From the NCBI RefSeq assembly GCF_039544105.1, contig NZ_BAABLA010000118.1: DNA of 64,000 nucleotides; one strand, given 5' to 3'. Below are positions 46,291 to 55,597 of this stretch, in pieces; positions within the stretch are counted from its first letter, which is position 1; every line of letters starts with the position of its first letter. The notes below the pieces were generated by a model. The model did no database searches, was not told the DNA's origin, and was given only the letters and a program-made list of their open reading frames with translations. This DNA comes from Haloechinothrix_A salitolerans (GTDB lineage Bacteria > Actinomycetota > Actinomycetes > Mycobacteriales > Pseudonocardiaceae). Both the position numbers and the translations under genes were made by a program.

Positions 46291-47486
46291 CGCTTCGCGA
46301 AACCGACCGGCCACAGTCATCTCCCAGCGGTGGCCGCGCCGCGCGACGTCGGTCGCCATGGATGACCGCGGATCTGGACGATCTACGGGAGCTGGCCCGC
46401 GCCTTCTGCGTCAACGAGCTGTTGCCTCACCAGCAGCGGTGGCGCGAGCAGCACCATGTCGATCGTGAGGTCTGGTACAAGGGTGGGTCGGCGGGCCTGC
46501 TGTGCATGTCCATACCGGAGGAGTACGGCGGGGGCGGCGGAACCTTCGCGCACGAAGCGGTGCTGCTAGAGGAGCAGGCTCGGGTCGGTGACAACGCGTG
46601 GGGGATCGGCGTGCATTGCGCCGTGGCCGCGCACTACATCCTCGCCTACGGAACCGAGGAGCAGAAAAGAACCTGGCTACCCAGGATGGCGTCAGGAGAG
46701 ACCGTCGTCGCGATCGCGATGACCGAGCCCGGGGCCGGTTCTGACCTCCAGGGCATCACGACCCGAGCCGTCAAGGACGGCACCGATTACGTCATCAACG
46801 GCGCGAAGACATTTATCAGCAATACCTCGCAGGCGGGTCTGGTCATCGTGGTGGCGAAGACCGATCCGAACGCGGGGCACCGCGGGATATCGTTGCTGCT
46901 GGTCGAGACCAATCGGGACGGCGTCAAGCGCGGCAGAATACTGGACAAGATCGGGCAGCGCGGCCAGGATGCGTCCGAGCTGTTCTTCGACGGCGTTCGC
47001 GTTCCCCGGACTAGCGTTCTCGGCGGGGTCGCGGGCCACGGCTTCGCGCAACTGATGAGCCAGCTACCGCAGGAGCGGCTGACCATCTCGGTCATAGCGG
47101 CCGCGGCGATGGAGTCCGCGCTGGAGCAGACCATCGCCTACACCCGGACGCGCCGCGCGTTCGGCAAGGCACTGGCGGATTTCCAGCACACCAGATTCAC
47201 CCTCGCCGAGGCCGCGACCGAGGCACGGGTGGTCAAGACGTTCGTGGACGACTGCGTGATCAAGCATCTTGGCGGCGAACTCGACGGCGCCACCGCGGCG
47301 ATGGCGAAGTGGTGGTCGACCGAGTGCGCCATGCGAGTGATCGACGACTGCCTGCAGCTCCACGGGGGCTACGGGTACATGTCCGAGTATCCCATCTCGC
47401 ACCTGTGGGCCGATCATCGCGTGGCACGCATCTATGGCGGAACCACGGAAATCATGAAGGAAATCGTCGCGCGATCGCTGTTATGA
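46287..47486 (+). CDS. Acyl-CoA dehydrogenase
   Basis: The 399-residue flavoprotein has the family segments AMTEPGAGSDLQGITTRAVKDG, NGAKTFISNTSQAGLVIVVAKTD, RAFGKALADFQHTRFTLAEAATE, LQLHGGYGYMSEYPI and RIYGGTTEIMKEIVARSLL. It starts inside the stop codon of the SDR gene (ATGA). The first 25 residues are basic and variable. It would introduce the double bond in the acyl-CoA. Confidence 0.92.
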   Translation: MTLRETDRPQSSPSGGRAARRRSPWMTADLDDLRELARAFCVNELLPHQQRWREQHHVDREVWYKGGSAGLLCMSIPEEYGGGGGTFAHEAVLLEEQARVGDNAWGIGVHCAVAAHYILAYGTEEQKRTWLPRMASGETVVAIAMTEPGAGSDLQGITTRAVKDGTDYVINGAKTFISNTSQAGLVIVVAKTDPNAGHRGISLLLVETNRDGVKRGRILDKIGQRGQDASELFFDGVRVPRTSVLGGVAGHGFAQLMSQLPQERLTISVIAAAAMESALEQTIAYTRTRRAFGKALADFQHTRFTLAEAATEARVVKTFVDDCVIKHLGGELDGATAAMAKWWSTECAMRVIDDCLQLHGGYGYMSEYPISHLWADHRVARIYGGTTEIMKEIVARSLL

Positions 47487-47520
47487 GAGTGCATCGGCGC
47501 ATCCTGACAAGGAGGTCACC

Positions 47521-49083
47521 ATGGATCCGGCAACGCTGCTGCGGAAATCGGCCCGACTGTACCGGGACAACACCGCGTTCGTCTGCGAAGGTCGCAGACA
47601 GAGCTATGCCGAACTGCTCGACCGCTCGGCGCGGCTTGCCAACGCGCTCCGGGACCGCGGGATCAGGCAGGGAGACCGGGTCGCGTTGCTGAGCGCGAAC
47701 GCGTTCGAGACGCTGGAACAGATCGGAGGGCTGGCGCTCGGCGGCTATGTCCGCTGCCCGCTCTACACCCACGACACACCGGATAAGCACCGGTACCTGC
47801 TCGAGCTCACCGGCGCCCGCGCGATCATCGTCCAGCAGGAGTACTACTCGGCGATCGAGGCGATGCTGCTGGAGCTCGACCAGCTCGATGTCGTGCTGAT
47901 CCCCGGTGACACCGTTGATCAGTCCAGGAGCTACGAGGAGGCACTCGCCGCTGCCGATCCGCACCCGCCAACCGTCACGTTGTCCGATGACGATCCACAC
48001 GTCATCCGGTTCTCCGCGGGGACCACGGGAATGCCCAAGGGAATTCTGCACTCCGTCCGTGGCTGGATGGATATGGGCAACGAGATGGCGTTGGTGATCT
48101 CGCGGCTCGGGGAGCACGACAGGTACCTCGCGCCCGGCCCGCTGACGCACGCGGCCGGCTTGTTCGCCTGGCCGCTGATCGCGGTGGGCGCGGCGACCGT
48201 TGTGATGCCGTCGTACGACACCGCGAGGTTCCTGGAACTCGTGGAACGCGAGCGCGCCTCGCTCACGCTGGTCGTGCCGACGATGATCCAGATGATCACC
48301 GAACATCCCGACGTGCGCACCCGCGATCTGTCCAGCCTGCACACCGTCATCTACGGCACAGCCCCGATCTCGGCGGAGACGCTCACCGCGGCGATCGATC
48401 TTTGGGGCAGCATCATGTACAACATCTACGGCCAGAGCGAGGCATTACCGCTCACCATCCTGGCGCCGCAGCACCACCTGCCACAGGGCACCGAGCGCGA
48501 GCGGCAGTGGTTGCGCTCGGTCGGCCGACCCACACCGAACTCGGCGATCGCCATCCTCGACGATGACGGCAACGAGCTGCCACCGGGCGAGATCGGAGAG
48601 ATCGTCGGGCACAGCCCCGGCCGAATGCGTGGACTATGGGCGAACCCGGACGCGACCGCCGAGCGACTCACCGCCGAGGGCTGGATCCGCACGCGCGACA
48701 TGGGGTGGATGTCCGAGGACGGCTTCGTCTATCTGACGGATCGCAAGGAAGACACCATCATCTCCGGCGGCTACAACATCTGGCCAAAGGAGCTCGAAGA
48801 GGCGCTCGTCGCCCATCCCGCCGTCGCCGAGGCCGCGGTCGTTGGCGTGCCACACCCGAAGTGGGGCGAGACGCCGTACGCCGAGGTCGCGCTTCGGGAC
48901 GGCGAACATGTCACCGAGGACGAGTTGATCGCCTGGACGCGCGACCGAGTGGGCTCGGTCAAGAAAGTCACCGGCATCGCGTTCGTCGAGGCGGTACCGC
49001 GGACACCGATCGGCAAGCTCGCTCGGCGGATCGTGCGGGAACACTGGGCCGCACGGCAGGACGCCACGACGGCGCGAACCTGA
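47521..49083 (+). CDS. Acyl-CoA synthetase (AMP-forming)
   Basis: The 520-residue adenylate-forming enzyme has the P-loop-like FSAGTTGMPKG (164-174), YGQSEAL, the TRDMGWMSEDGFVYLTDRKEDTIISGGYNIWPKELEEAL segment and the C-terminal lysine in PIGKLARR. It activates a carboxylic acid to the CoA thioester. AAGGAGG precedes the ATG. The substrate is unknown. Confidence 0.9.
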   Translation: MDPATLLRKSARLYRDNTAFVCEGRRQSYAELLDRSARLANALRDRGIRQGDRVALLSANAFETLEQIGGLALGGYVRCPLYTHDTPDKHRYLLELTGARAIIVQQEYYSAIEAMLLELDQLDVVLIPGDTVDQSRSYEEALAAADPHPPTVTLSDDDPHVIRFSAGTTGMPKGILHSVRGWMDMGNEMALVISRLGEHDRYLAPGPLTHAAGLFAWPLIAVGAATVVMPSYDTARFLELVERERASLTLVVPTMIQMITEHPDVRTRDLSSLHTVIYGTAPISAETLTAAIDLWGSIMYNIYGQSEALPLTILAPQHHLPQGTERERQWLRSVGRPTPNSAIAILDDDGNELPPGEIGEIVGHSPGRMRGLWANPDATAERLTAEGWIRTRDMGWMSEDGFVYLTDRKEDTIISGGYNIWPKELEEALVAHPAVAEAAVVGVPHPKWGETPYAEVALRDGEHVTEDELIAWTRDRVGSVKKVTGIAFVEAVPRTPIGKLARRIVREHWAARQDATTART

Positions 49084-49102
49084 CGGTGGAAGGGTTGCCG
49101 TG

Positions 49103-50311
49103 ATGGGGCCACTGCACGGCCTTCGGGTGATCGAGATCGCGAGTATCGGGCCAGGTCCGTTCGCCGCCATGCTGCTGGCGGACATGGGGGCCGATGTGCT
49201 GCGACTCGAACGCCCAGCGCCGCCGTCCGACGATCTCGCGGCAGGCCGCTGGAACGTGCTCAACCGTGGCAGGCCGTCGGTCTCCGTTGATCTGAAGAAC
49301 GAGGCCGGGCGCTTGCTCGTCGCCCGCCTAGCGGAGTCCAGCGACGTGCTGATCGAAGGGTTCCGCCCGGGTGTCATGGAGCGTCTCGGTCTAGGACCGG
49401 ATGAGCTGCTCGCGCGCAACGAGTCGTTGTGCTACGCGCGCATGACGGGATACGGGCAGAGCGGCCCACTGTCGTCTCGCGCGGGCCATGACATCAACTA
49501 CATCTCGATCGCCGGTGTCCTCGGATCGATCGCCCGGCGAGGCGAGCGACCGATGTTCCCGCTCAATCTCGTCGGTGACTTCGGTGGTGGCGGTATGTTG
49601 CTTGCCTTTGGCGTGCTCTGCGCGGTGCTTGAGATGCGCACCTCGGGCCGAGGGCAGGTGGTGGACGCCGCGATGGTCGACGGCGCGGCCCTGCTGTCCG
49701 CGAACATCCACGCTCTGCGTTCCGCGGGCATGTGGAAGGCGGAGCCCGGCACGAACCTGCTCGATGGTGGAGCGCACTTCTACGAGGTGTATGAGACGGC
49801 CTGCGGTGGTCATATCGCGGTCGGCCCGTTGGAGCCCCAGTTCTACGTCGAACTGTGCCGGATCGCCGGGTTCGATGTGGCACAGCTGCCGCAGTGGGAC
49901 CGAGAGCGCTGGCCGGAGCTGAAGGAACAGCTCGCAGCCGTGTTCCGGCAGCGGACTCGGGATGAGTGGGTGGAGATCGCCGAACACGCCGACGCATGCC
50001 TCACGCCGGTGCTCGGACTCGACGAGGCTCCCGAGCATCCGCACAACCGCGCTCGCGGCACCTTCATCACGGTCGACGACGTCATGCAGCCGGCGCCCGC
50101 GCCGCGCTTGTCGCGTACTCCGGGCGAGATCCGGCGACCACCGGCCGACCCCGGCGCGGACACCGACTGGGCACTGACCGAGTGGGGCGTGACCGATCAG
50201 GAACTCGCGGACCTGCACCGGGCTGGCGCATTCGGCCGCCTTTTCGACGAGGCAGGCGGGGAAGGCGGAGACAACAAGGGAAACGACGAGAGAAACGGAG
50301 TACAACCATGA
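49103..50311 (+). CDS. CaiB/BaiF family CoA transferase
   Basis: The 402-residue class III CoA transferase shows LRVIEIASIGPGPFAAMLLADMGADVLRLERP, NRGRPSVSVDLKNEAGR, RMTGYGQSGPLSSRAGHDINYISIAGVLG and the catalytic Asp in GQVVDAAMVDGA. It moves CoA between acyl groups such as carnitine-type or bile-acid-type substrates. ATG 49103 has better spacing to GGAAGGG than GTG 49100. It overlaps the next gene by ATGA. Confidence 0.9.
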   Translation: MGPLHGLRVIEIASIGPGPFAAMLLADMGADVLRLERPAPPSDDLAAGRWNVLNRGRPSVSVDLKNEAGRLLVARLAESSDVLIEGFRPGVMERLGLGPDELLARNESLCYARMTGYGQSGPLSSRAGHDINYISIAGVLGSIARRGERPMFPLNLVGDFGGGGMLLAFGVLCAVLEMRTSGRGQVVDAAMVDGAALLSANIHALRSAGMWKAEPGTNLLDGGAHFYEVYETACGGHIAVGPLEPQFYVELCRIAGFDVAQLPQWDRERWPELKEQLAAVFRQRTRDEWVEIAEHADACLTPVLGLDEAPEHPHNRARGTFITVDDVMQPAPAPRLSRTPGEIRRPPADPGADTDWALTEWGVTDQELADLHRAGAFGRLFDEAGGEGGDNKGNDERNGVQP

Positions 50312-51300
50312 CACTGCGACTGTCCTGCGCGTTCGCTACCTCACCGGAGACCCCGGAGCACGTCGCGCTTGCCGAGCGGCTGGGTTACCACCGGGCGTGG
50401 TTCTACGACTCGCCGGCGCTGCTGGCCGACGTGTGGGCGACGATGGCGCTCGCGGCCACCCGCACCGAGCGGATAGGCCTCGCCGCCGGCATGCTGGTGC
50501 CGCGGGTCCGGCACCCGATGGTGACCGCCACCGCCGCGGCGCAGATCGCCCAACTGGCGCCAGGACGGCTGGCGCTGGGCATCGGCACCGGGTTCACCGG
50601 GAGCGTGTTGTTGGGCAAGAAACCGATGCGCTGGCGAGACGTCGCCACATACACGAACGCGGTACAGACGTTGCTGCGCGGCGAGGACGTCGAGTGGGAC
50701 GGGTCGATGACTCGCATGTGCCACCCGCGAGGGTTCGCCGCGCGGCGTCCACTCGAGGTGCCCTGGGTCGTCGCCGCCGAAGGACCGAAGGGGCTCGAGG
50801 TCGCCCGCACCTACGGCAATGGCGTCGCGTGCGCGCTCGCCGACCCACCGCCAGAGTTCGACTGGGTGGTCAAGCTGTCCTTCGGCACGGTGCTCGAGGA
50901 TGGCGAGCCACCGACCAGCGACCGTGCGTTCGACGCCGCTGGCTTCGGCGCGGCCATGGCGTACCACCTGTATTACGAGTGGCAGGGAGCCGACGCGCTC
51001 GATCAACTGCCAGGCGGTGCGCAGTGGCGGGACCGCGTCATGCGAGTCGACCAGCGCGTTCGCCACTTCACCGCGCACGAGGGCCATGCGGTCTACGTCA
51101 ACGACATCGAGCGCGCGGTGATGCCGAGGGAGAGCGTCGCCGCGTTTACGCTCACCGGCCAGGTGGACGAGCTCCGGCAGAAGCTCGAGGAGATGGCCGC
51201 CGCGGGAGTCACTGAGATCGCCTACCAACCGGCGGGGCCGGACATCCCGCGCGAGCTGACCGCGTTCGCTGACATGGCCAAACCCGTCCTCCAGCCCTGA
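50308..51300 (+). CDS. LLM class flavin-dependent oxidoreductase, probably F420-dependent
   Basis: The 330-residue protein is a bacterial luciferase-like barrel: AERLGYHRAWFYDSPALLADVWATMALAATRTERIGLAAGMLVPRVRHP, LGIGTGFTG, and VAAEGPKGLEVA. The layout resembles actinobacterial F420-dependent reductases and oxidoreductases rather than FMN monooxygenases, but cofactor choice is an inference. It closes the CoA-linked operon. Confidence 0.82.
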   Translation: MTLRLSCAFATSPETPEHVALAERLGYHRAWFYDSPALLADVWATMALAATRTERIGLAAGMLVPRVRHPMVTATAAAQIAQLAPGRLALGIGTGFTGSVLLGKKPMRWRDVATYTNAVQTLLRGEDVEWDGSMTRMCHPRGFAARRPLEVPWVVAAEGPKGLEVARTYGNGVACALADPPPEFDWVVKLSFGTVLEDGEPPTSDRAFDAAGFGAAMAYHLYYEWQGADALDQLPGGAQWRDRVMRVDQRVRHFTAHEGHAVYVNDIERAVMPRESVAAFTLTGQVDELRQKLEEMAAAGVTEIAYQPAGPDIPRELTAFADMAKPVLQP

Positions 51301-51354
51301 TCGTCTCGTCCTTAAGATGGTTCGCTGGACCACGCAACAGCGGAGGGAACGAGG

Positions 51355-52539
51355 ATGAGCGAGGAGCGTGCCCCGGCACCGCCCCGGGGCACCCGGCCGC
51401 GCAATCGCCGAGCGCTCATCGTCGGTGCGGCCACGGAACTGTTCCTCAGGAACGGCTACGAGCGCGTCAGCATGAGTGATGTCGCGAATGCCGTCAACGT
51501 ACGACCGTCTGCTTTGTACCGTCACTTCTCCGGCAAGGCGCGGCTGCTCACCGCGGCTGTCGTTGAGGAGATGAGCGTGATCCGTGCTGTGCTGGACGAT
51601 CCGCCTGGCGACCTCGACGTCATCGGTGAGCTGTTGGCGGCCGTGGCGGTCGACCGCCGCCAGCTAGGCACACTGTGGCAGCGCGAGGCGCGCGGCCTCC
51701 CGGCCGAGGAGTACGAGCGGCTGCGCGCCGAGGTGCTGGGCGCTGTGAAAGCGCTCGCCAAGTTGGTCGGTTCGAATCGGCCAGACCTCGCTCCCTACGA
51801 GGCCAAGCTGCTGGCGTCGTGCACGTACTCGGCGCTCTGCGGGCTGTCCCACCACGTCGACGATCTGCCGCGCGATCAGTGTGTCGAGGTCTTCCGGGAC
51901 ATCCTGCACACGATCCTGCGCGCCGAACCGGTGCGAAGCGAGCGGGGATCGGCCGCGCCGGAATCGCCCGGACTAAGTCCCGTCGGCCGGCGGGAACGTC
52001 TGCTGAGTTCGGCGATCGAGCTGTTCGCCGAGCACGGATACACCTCGGTTGGCATGGACGACATCGGGCGGCAGTCCGGCATCGCGGCGCCCAGCGTGTA
52101 TCACCATTTCGAGTCGAAGCAGCAACTCCTCTCGGCGGCGCTCGCGCGCGGCGACGAGTGGCTGCGCCACGACATGTACTGGGCGCTCAAGGCCAGCACC
52201 ACGCCCGAGGAAGGGCTGTTCCGGGTGATCACGTCCTATATCGACTTCGCGGCGCGGCATCCCCGGCATATCGACATCTTGATCACCGAAGCGCGGCACC
52301 TCGATACCATCGAGCGCGCCCGGACGAAGCAGACGCAGCGCGACTACATCAACGAGTGGGTGCACCTGATGCTGGCGACCCAGCCCGCGCGATCCGAAAC
52401 AGAGGCCAGAGTGCGGGTGCACGCGATGCTCGCGGTGGCCAACGACGTCGCCCGAACCGTGGAGTACCGCAGCAGCCCGAACGCGCTGGAAACGGTCAAG
52501 CGTTTCACCGTCGCGATCGCGCTGCCTGGCGACCGGTAG
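51355..52539 (+). CDS. Tandem TetR regulator (two complete TetR units)
   Basis: The 394-residue protein contains two TetR helix-turn-helix domains, at about 17-63 (RRALIVGAATELFLRNGYERVSMSDVANAVNVRPSALYRHF) and about 213-260 (RRERLLSSAIELFAEHGYTSVGMDDIGRQSGIAAPSVYHHF). Each is followed by a ligand-type helical region. Such double TetR proteins bind DNA as intramolecular dimers. It lies 54 bp after the LLM gene and probably controls the CoA cluster. Confidence 0.88.
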   Translation: MSEERAPAPPRGTRPRNRRALIVGAATELFLRNGYERVSMSDVANAVNVRPSALYRHFSGKARLLTAAVVEEMSVIRAVLDDPPGDLDVIGELLAAVAVDRRQLGTLWQREARGLPAEEYERLRAEVLGAVKALAKLVGSNRPDLAPYEAKLLASCTYSALCGLSHHVDDLPRDQCVEVFRDILHTILRAEPVRSERGSAAPESPGLSPVGRRERLLSSAIELFAEHGYTSVGMDDIGRQSGIAAPSVYHHFESKQQLLSAALARGDEWLRHDMYWALKASTTPEEGLFRVITSYIDFAARHPRHIDILITEARHLDTIERARTKQTQRDYINEWVHLMLATQPARSETEARVRVHAMLAVANDVARTVEYRSSPNALETVKRFTVAIALPGDR

Positions 52540-52555
52540 CGGGTGTCACCGACCA

Positions 52556-52777
52556 GTGCCGTCGCGCTTGTCGCGATTAGTTGGTGCCCCGACACCGTTG
52601 GTTGTGCTGGTGATCGCCGTTCGGCAGGTCGAAGCGCTCGGCCTGGCCGTCGTCGGCTTGCACACCGATGACCTGGTGTCGCTGAAGGAGATCGCGCAGC
52701 GGACCGGTCGCAGCTACGAGGGTGTGCGCCTGTTGGCGACAGGTCGGCGCGGGCCGGGTGGTTCAGCCGCCTCATAG
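52556..52777 (+). pseudogene. Remnant of a small helix-turn-helix DNA-binding protein
   Basis: The 73-residue frame contains LGLAVVGLHTDDLVSLKEIAQRTGRSYEGVRLLATGRRGPGG, a helix-turn-helix segment seen in a family of longer actinobacterial DNA-binding proteins. The N-terminal and C-terminal parts are missing and the frame ends abruptly over the convergent GMC stop. It is probably a truncated remnant. Confidence 0.4.
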
Positions 52778-54547
52778 ACCGAGCTCACCGAGTCGCACGC
52801 TGATCCGCGGGTCGGTCGACACCGTTGGGGCTTCACTGTGTACCCATGGATCGCCGTCGAAGTACCGCTGGAAGATCTTCTCCGCGGTGCGGGTCGCGAG
52901 CGCCTGCGTGGTCAGCGATGGGTTCGGTCCGCCGACCGCGTTGGGCAGCGCGGAGTTGTCCGCGATGAACAGCCGCTTGACCGCACGGGACTCGGCGGTG
53001 GCGTCGAGCACGCTGTTGTCGGGCGATTCACCCATCCGCATTGAGGACTGTACGTGCAGGATCAACGGTGCCCAGTCAATCCGATACACCGATTTGGCAC
53101 CCGTGCCGCGCAATAGTTCGGCGGCTTTGTTCGCCATGAACTCCCGGTTGCGGATGGTGCGCATGGTGCGCTGCCGGTGCTGGAACTGCACCCGCGCGAC
53201 AGGCCCGTTCTCGTCGGCCGGGAATGACGACAGCGTGACCCGGTTATCCGCCTCGACGTCGTCGTCGGTGATCACGAGGACGTTGAGCAGCCGGTTGACA
53301 CCGTTGAGCAGCAGATCCTTCAGCTCGGGGCCGATCAGCCTGCCCGCGGGGCCGTCCCACGTTCCCGGCTGCCCGCGCCCGTTGTCGTACTCGCCTCGGA
53401 TGCCGCTGTCGGACAGCGTCGCCGAGAACGCCTGCAACGCGGGCGGCAGGCCGACATTCTCCAAGCCGCCGTAGCCCGGGAAGTCAAGGCGCGCCGACGA
53501 GCCCGGCCCCTTGCTGCTACCCGTGTCGTGGTCCATTACCCCGATGAGCCAGTCGAAGAAGTGGTCGGTGTAGCCGCGGCCGACCCAGTCGTTCGGGTTG
53601 GGCAGCCCGCTGTTGAACCACAGCCGGGGGTTCTCGGTGCAGCCACCGGCCATGACAACGACCTGGGCGTCCTCTCGCCGCTTGTGGCCGGTGGCGTTGT
53701 CTCGCCAGGTCACGCCGGTCGCGGTGAGCGTTCCGCCGCGGTCCTCGGCGTGGATCTGGGTGACGTAGGCATCGGCGATCAGCTCGACCGGCTTGCCGTG
53801 TTCTGCCCACACGTCAGCGGTCAGCGCCATCGGCACGTAGCTGTTATCGGTGGAGCGCTTGGCGAACTGGTTACGTGGTGCGTTGACCGGCTCCATGCAG
53901 CCCTGGAAGCAGAACCCGCACATGGTGCACCCGGTGGCCCGCGGGTACTGCAGGAGATTGGTGTCGGTGGTGCGCCCCGCGTTGCCGCCTGGCTGCAGGA
54001 TGGCGTTCTCCTGTGGCCGATACGACGGTTCCCGTGTGGTCTTGGTCGTCTGCACGGGCAGGCCGAGACTTTCGCACCCGCGGAAGAACACCTCCTCCTT
54101 GGTTCCCATCGCCGCGGTCATCACCGGCGCGGTGGCCTCGACCCATTCGAAGTACGGCACCATCTCCGCGTATCCGAAGGGGAACTGGTGCGCTCGGTCG
54201 TAGTTGCCCGCGTCCGCTCCGGAGTAGTCGTTGAACACGCCCGGATACGCCCGCGGGTAGTTGCCGTAAAAGTGCTGGGTGGTACCGCCGATCCCGGATA
54301 GCTGCCAGACGAAAGAGTTCTGCGGCCACTCTCGGTACCAGGCGGGCTTCGACCGGTCGGCGGGGCCGAGCCGGAAGAATCCGGTGAGGGGGTTGTTGGC
54401 GTCGTTCTCGAAATGGGTCCACTGTTCCCGCGGCTGGTCGTGCCGCGGCCCCGCCTCCAACAGCAGGATGTCCAGCCCGCGAGCGGCGAGCTCCTTGGCC
54501 ACGACCGGCCCGCCTGCTCCCGCTCCGATGACAATGACGTCGCGCAT
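52772..54547 (-). CDS. GMC family oxidoreductase with a CX2CX2CX3C motif
   Basis: The 591-residue flavoprotein starts with VIVIGAGAGGPVVAKELA (4-21) and has the GMC C-terminal NAVGGPNPSLTTQALATRTAE segment, with the active-site His in LILHVQSSMRMG. Cys207, Cys210, Cys213 and Cys217 (GCTMCGFCFQGC) make a ferredoxin-like spacing. It resembles the large subunit of membrane gluconate-type dehydrogenases and is coupled by a one-base overlap to a Tat-exported partner. It would oxidise an alcohol or sugar acid; electron transfer is probably to a cytochrome or quinone. Confidence 0.85.
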   Translation of the reverse strand: MRDVIVIGAGAGGPVVAKELAARGLDILLLEAGPRHDQPREQWTHFENDANNPLTGFFRLGPADRSKPAWYREWPQNSFVWQLSGIGGTTQHFYGNYPRAYPGVFNDYSGADAGNYDRAHQFPFGYAEMVPYFEWVEATAPVMTAAMGTKEEVFFRGCESLGLPVQTTKTTREPSYRPQENAILQPGGNAGRTTDTNLLQYPRATGCTMCGFCFQGCMEPVNAPRNQFAKRSTDNSYVPMALTADVWAEHGKPVELIADAYVTQIHAEDRGGTLTATGVTWRDNATGHKRREDAQVVVMAGGCTENPRLWFNSGLPNPNDWVGRGYTDHFFDWLIGVMDHDTGSSKGPGSSARLDFPGYGGLENVGLPPALQAFSATLSDSGIRGEYDNGRGQPGTWDGPAGRLIGPELKDLLLNGVNRLLNVLVITDDDVEADNRVTLSSFPADENGPVARVQFQHRQRTMRTIRNREFMANKAAELLRGTGAKSVYRIDWAPLILHVQSSMRMGESPDNSVLDATAESRAVKRLFIADNSALPNAVGGPNPSLTTQALATRTAEKIFQRYFDGDPWVHSEAPTVSTDPRISVRLGELGL

Positions 54548-55425
54548 CAGTCGTGCACCTCCCTGCGGCCCTGGTAGTAGCCCTTGAAGTCGTCCCAGCC
54601 CTCCACCGGGCCGTCCGGCAGGTAGCCGGTGAGATCCCAGCCGACAGGACGCGCGGTGAGGCGCTTGTCCTCGGTGAGCACCGCCCACTCGGTGAGCGAG
54701 CCGTACGCGACGAACTCAAGCAACGCGCCGCCGACGAACTTCAGCAGCCCGGACACCGCGTCCTTGGACGGTTCGGGGAACTCGGCGTCCAGCATCGCGA
54801 CCAGGTCGGAGTTCGCCTGTTCGATCCGCTGGAACACCTGTGCCTTGTCCGTGTAGCTGAGCCGCGCGAACGGAGACAGGAACGCGCCGTTGACCGCGGC
54901 GGGATTCACCTGGGTCGCGACCAGGTTGAGCATCCCGGCGATCGACAGCGACAGCGGGATGGTGGCGTCGTTCTCCAGCAGCGCGCCGAGTGCGTCGTCC
55001 AGCGTTGCCGTTTCCTGCGGGAGCTGCTCGATTCCGGGTAGCGGGATGCCGCTGTCAGCGGTTCCCGTCGCCACGGCAGCGGCGATGGGCTGCGCGAGCC
55101 GGTCCGGGAAAGGTACGAAGTTGTCCAGCGCCGCGATCATGAACTCGGTCGTCTTGGCCTCGGCAGCGCCCGGTTCGTCGCGTGGGGTGCCTTGCGCCGC
55201 CGAGTACTCGTCCGGCCCGGGGAACACGAACGCGGTCAGCCCGTTCAGCGTGTCCCGGGCGAGCTCGGCCAGTACCGGGCGCAGTAGCGCGACCAGGTCG
55301 GGCAGCGGGTTGACGGTTTGGGCGGTCGCGTTCGCCGGGACGAGTCCGCCGGTTCCGACCGCGGCCCCGAGGAGTCCGATCCGGGCCAGGAATGTACGGC
55401 GATCAAGCGAGCTGTCCAGCGTCAT
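54547..55425 (-). CDS. Gluconate 2-dehydrogenase subunit 3-like protein, Tat signal
   Basis: The 292-residue protein begins with a twin-arginine signal (DRRTFLARIGLLGAAVGTGG, then a cleavage region ANATAQ). The mature part is helical and resembles the subunit-3-like partners of GMC dehydrogenases. It would carry the GMC subunit out through the Tat system as a hitchhiker, since the latter has no signal peptide of its own. The start at 55425 excludes a low-complexity upstream extension. Confidence 0.75.
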   Translation of the reverse strand: MTLDSSLDRRTFLARIGLLGAAVGTGGLVPANATAQTVNPLPDLVALLRPVLAELARDTLNGLTAFVFPGPDEYSAAQGTPRDEPGAAEAKTTEFMIAALDNFVPFPDRLAQPIAAAVATGTADSGIPLPGIEQLPQETATLDDALGALLENDATIPLSLSIAGMLNLVATQVNPAAVNGAFLSPFARLSYTDKAQVFQRIEQANSDLVAMLDAEFPEPSKDAVSGLLKFVGGALLEFVAYGSLTEWAVLTEDKRLTARPVGWDLTGYLPDGPVEGWDDFKGYYQGRREVHD

Positions 55426-55597
55426 GTTCGCATCTCCATGTCGCGGAAAGCACCATCGTCGATGATGCGAAACATCTTCCTGTCTTACCACCGGACGGCG
55501 CAGCGCACTAGCCCACATGCCATTCGGAGTTGAAGCGAGCTGCCATCACGTCGCATGCGACCCTAGAGGCGTTTTGTAGTTCGACGTCAGGAGACGC

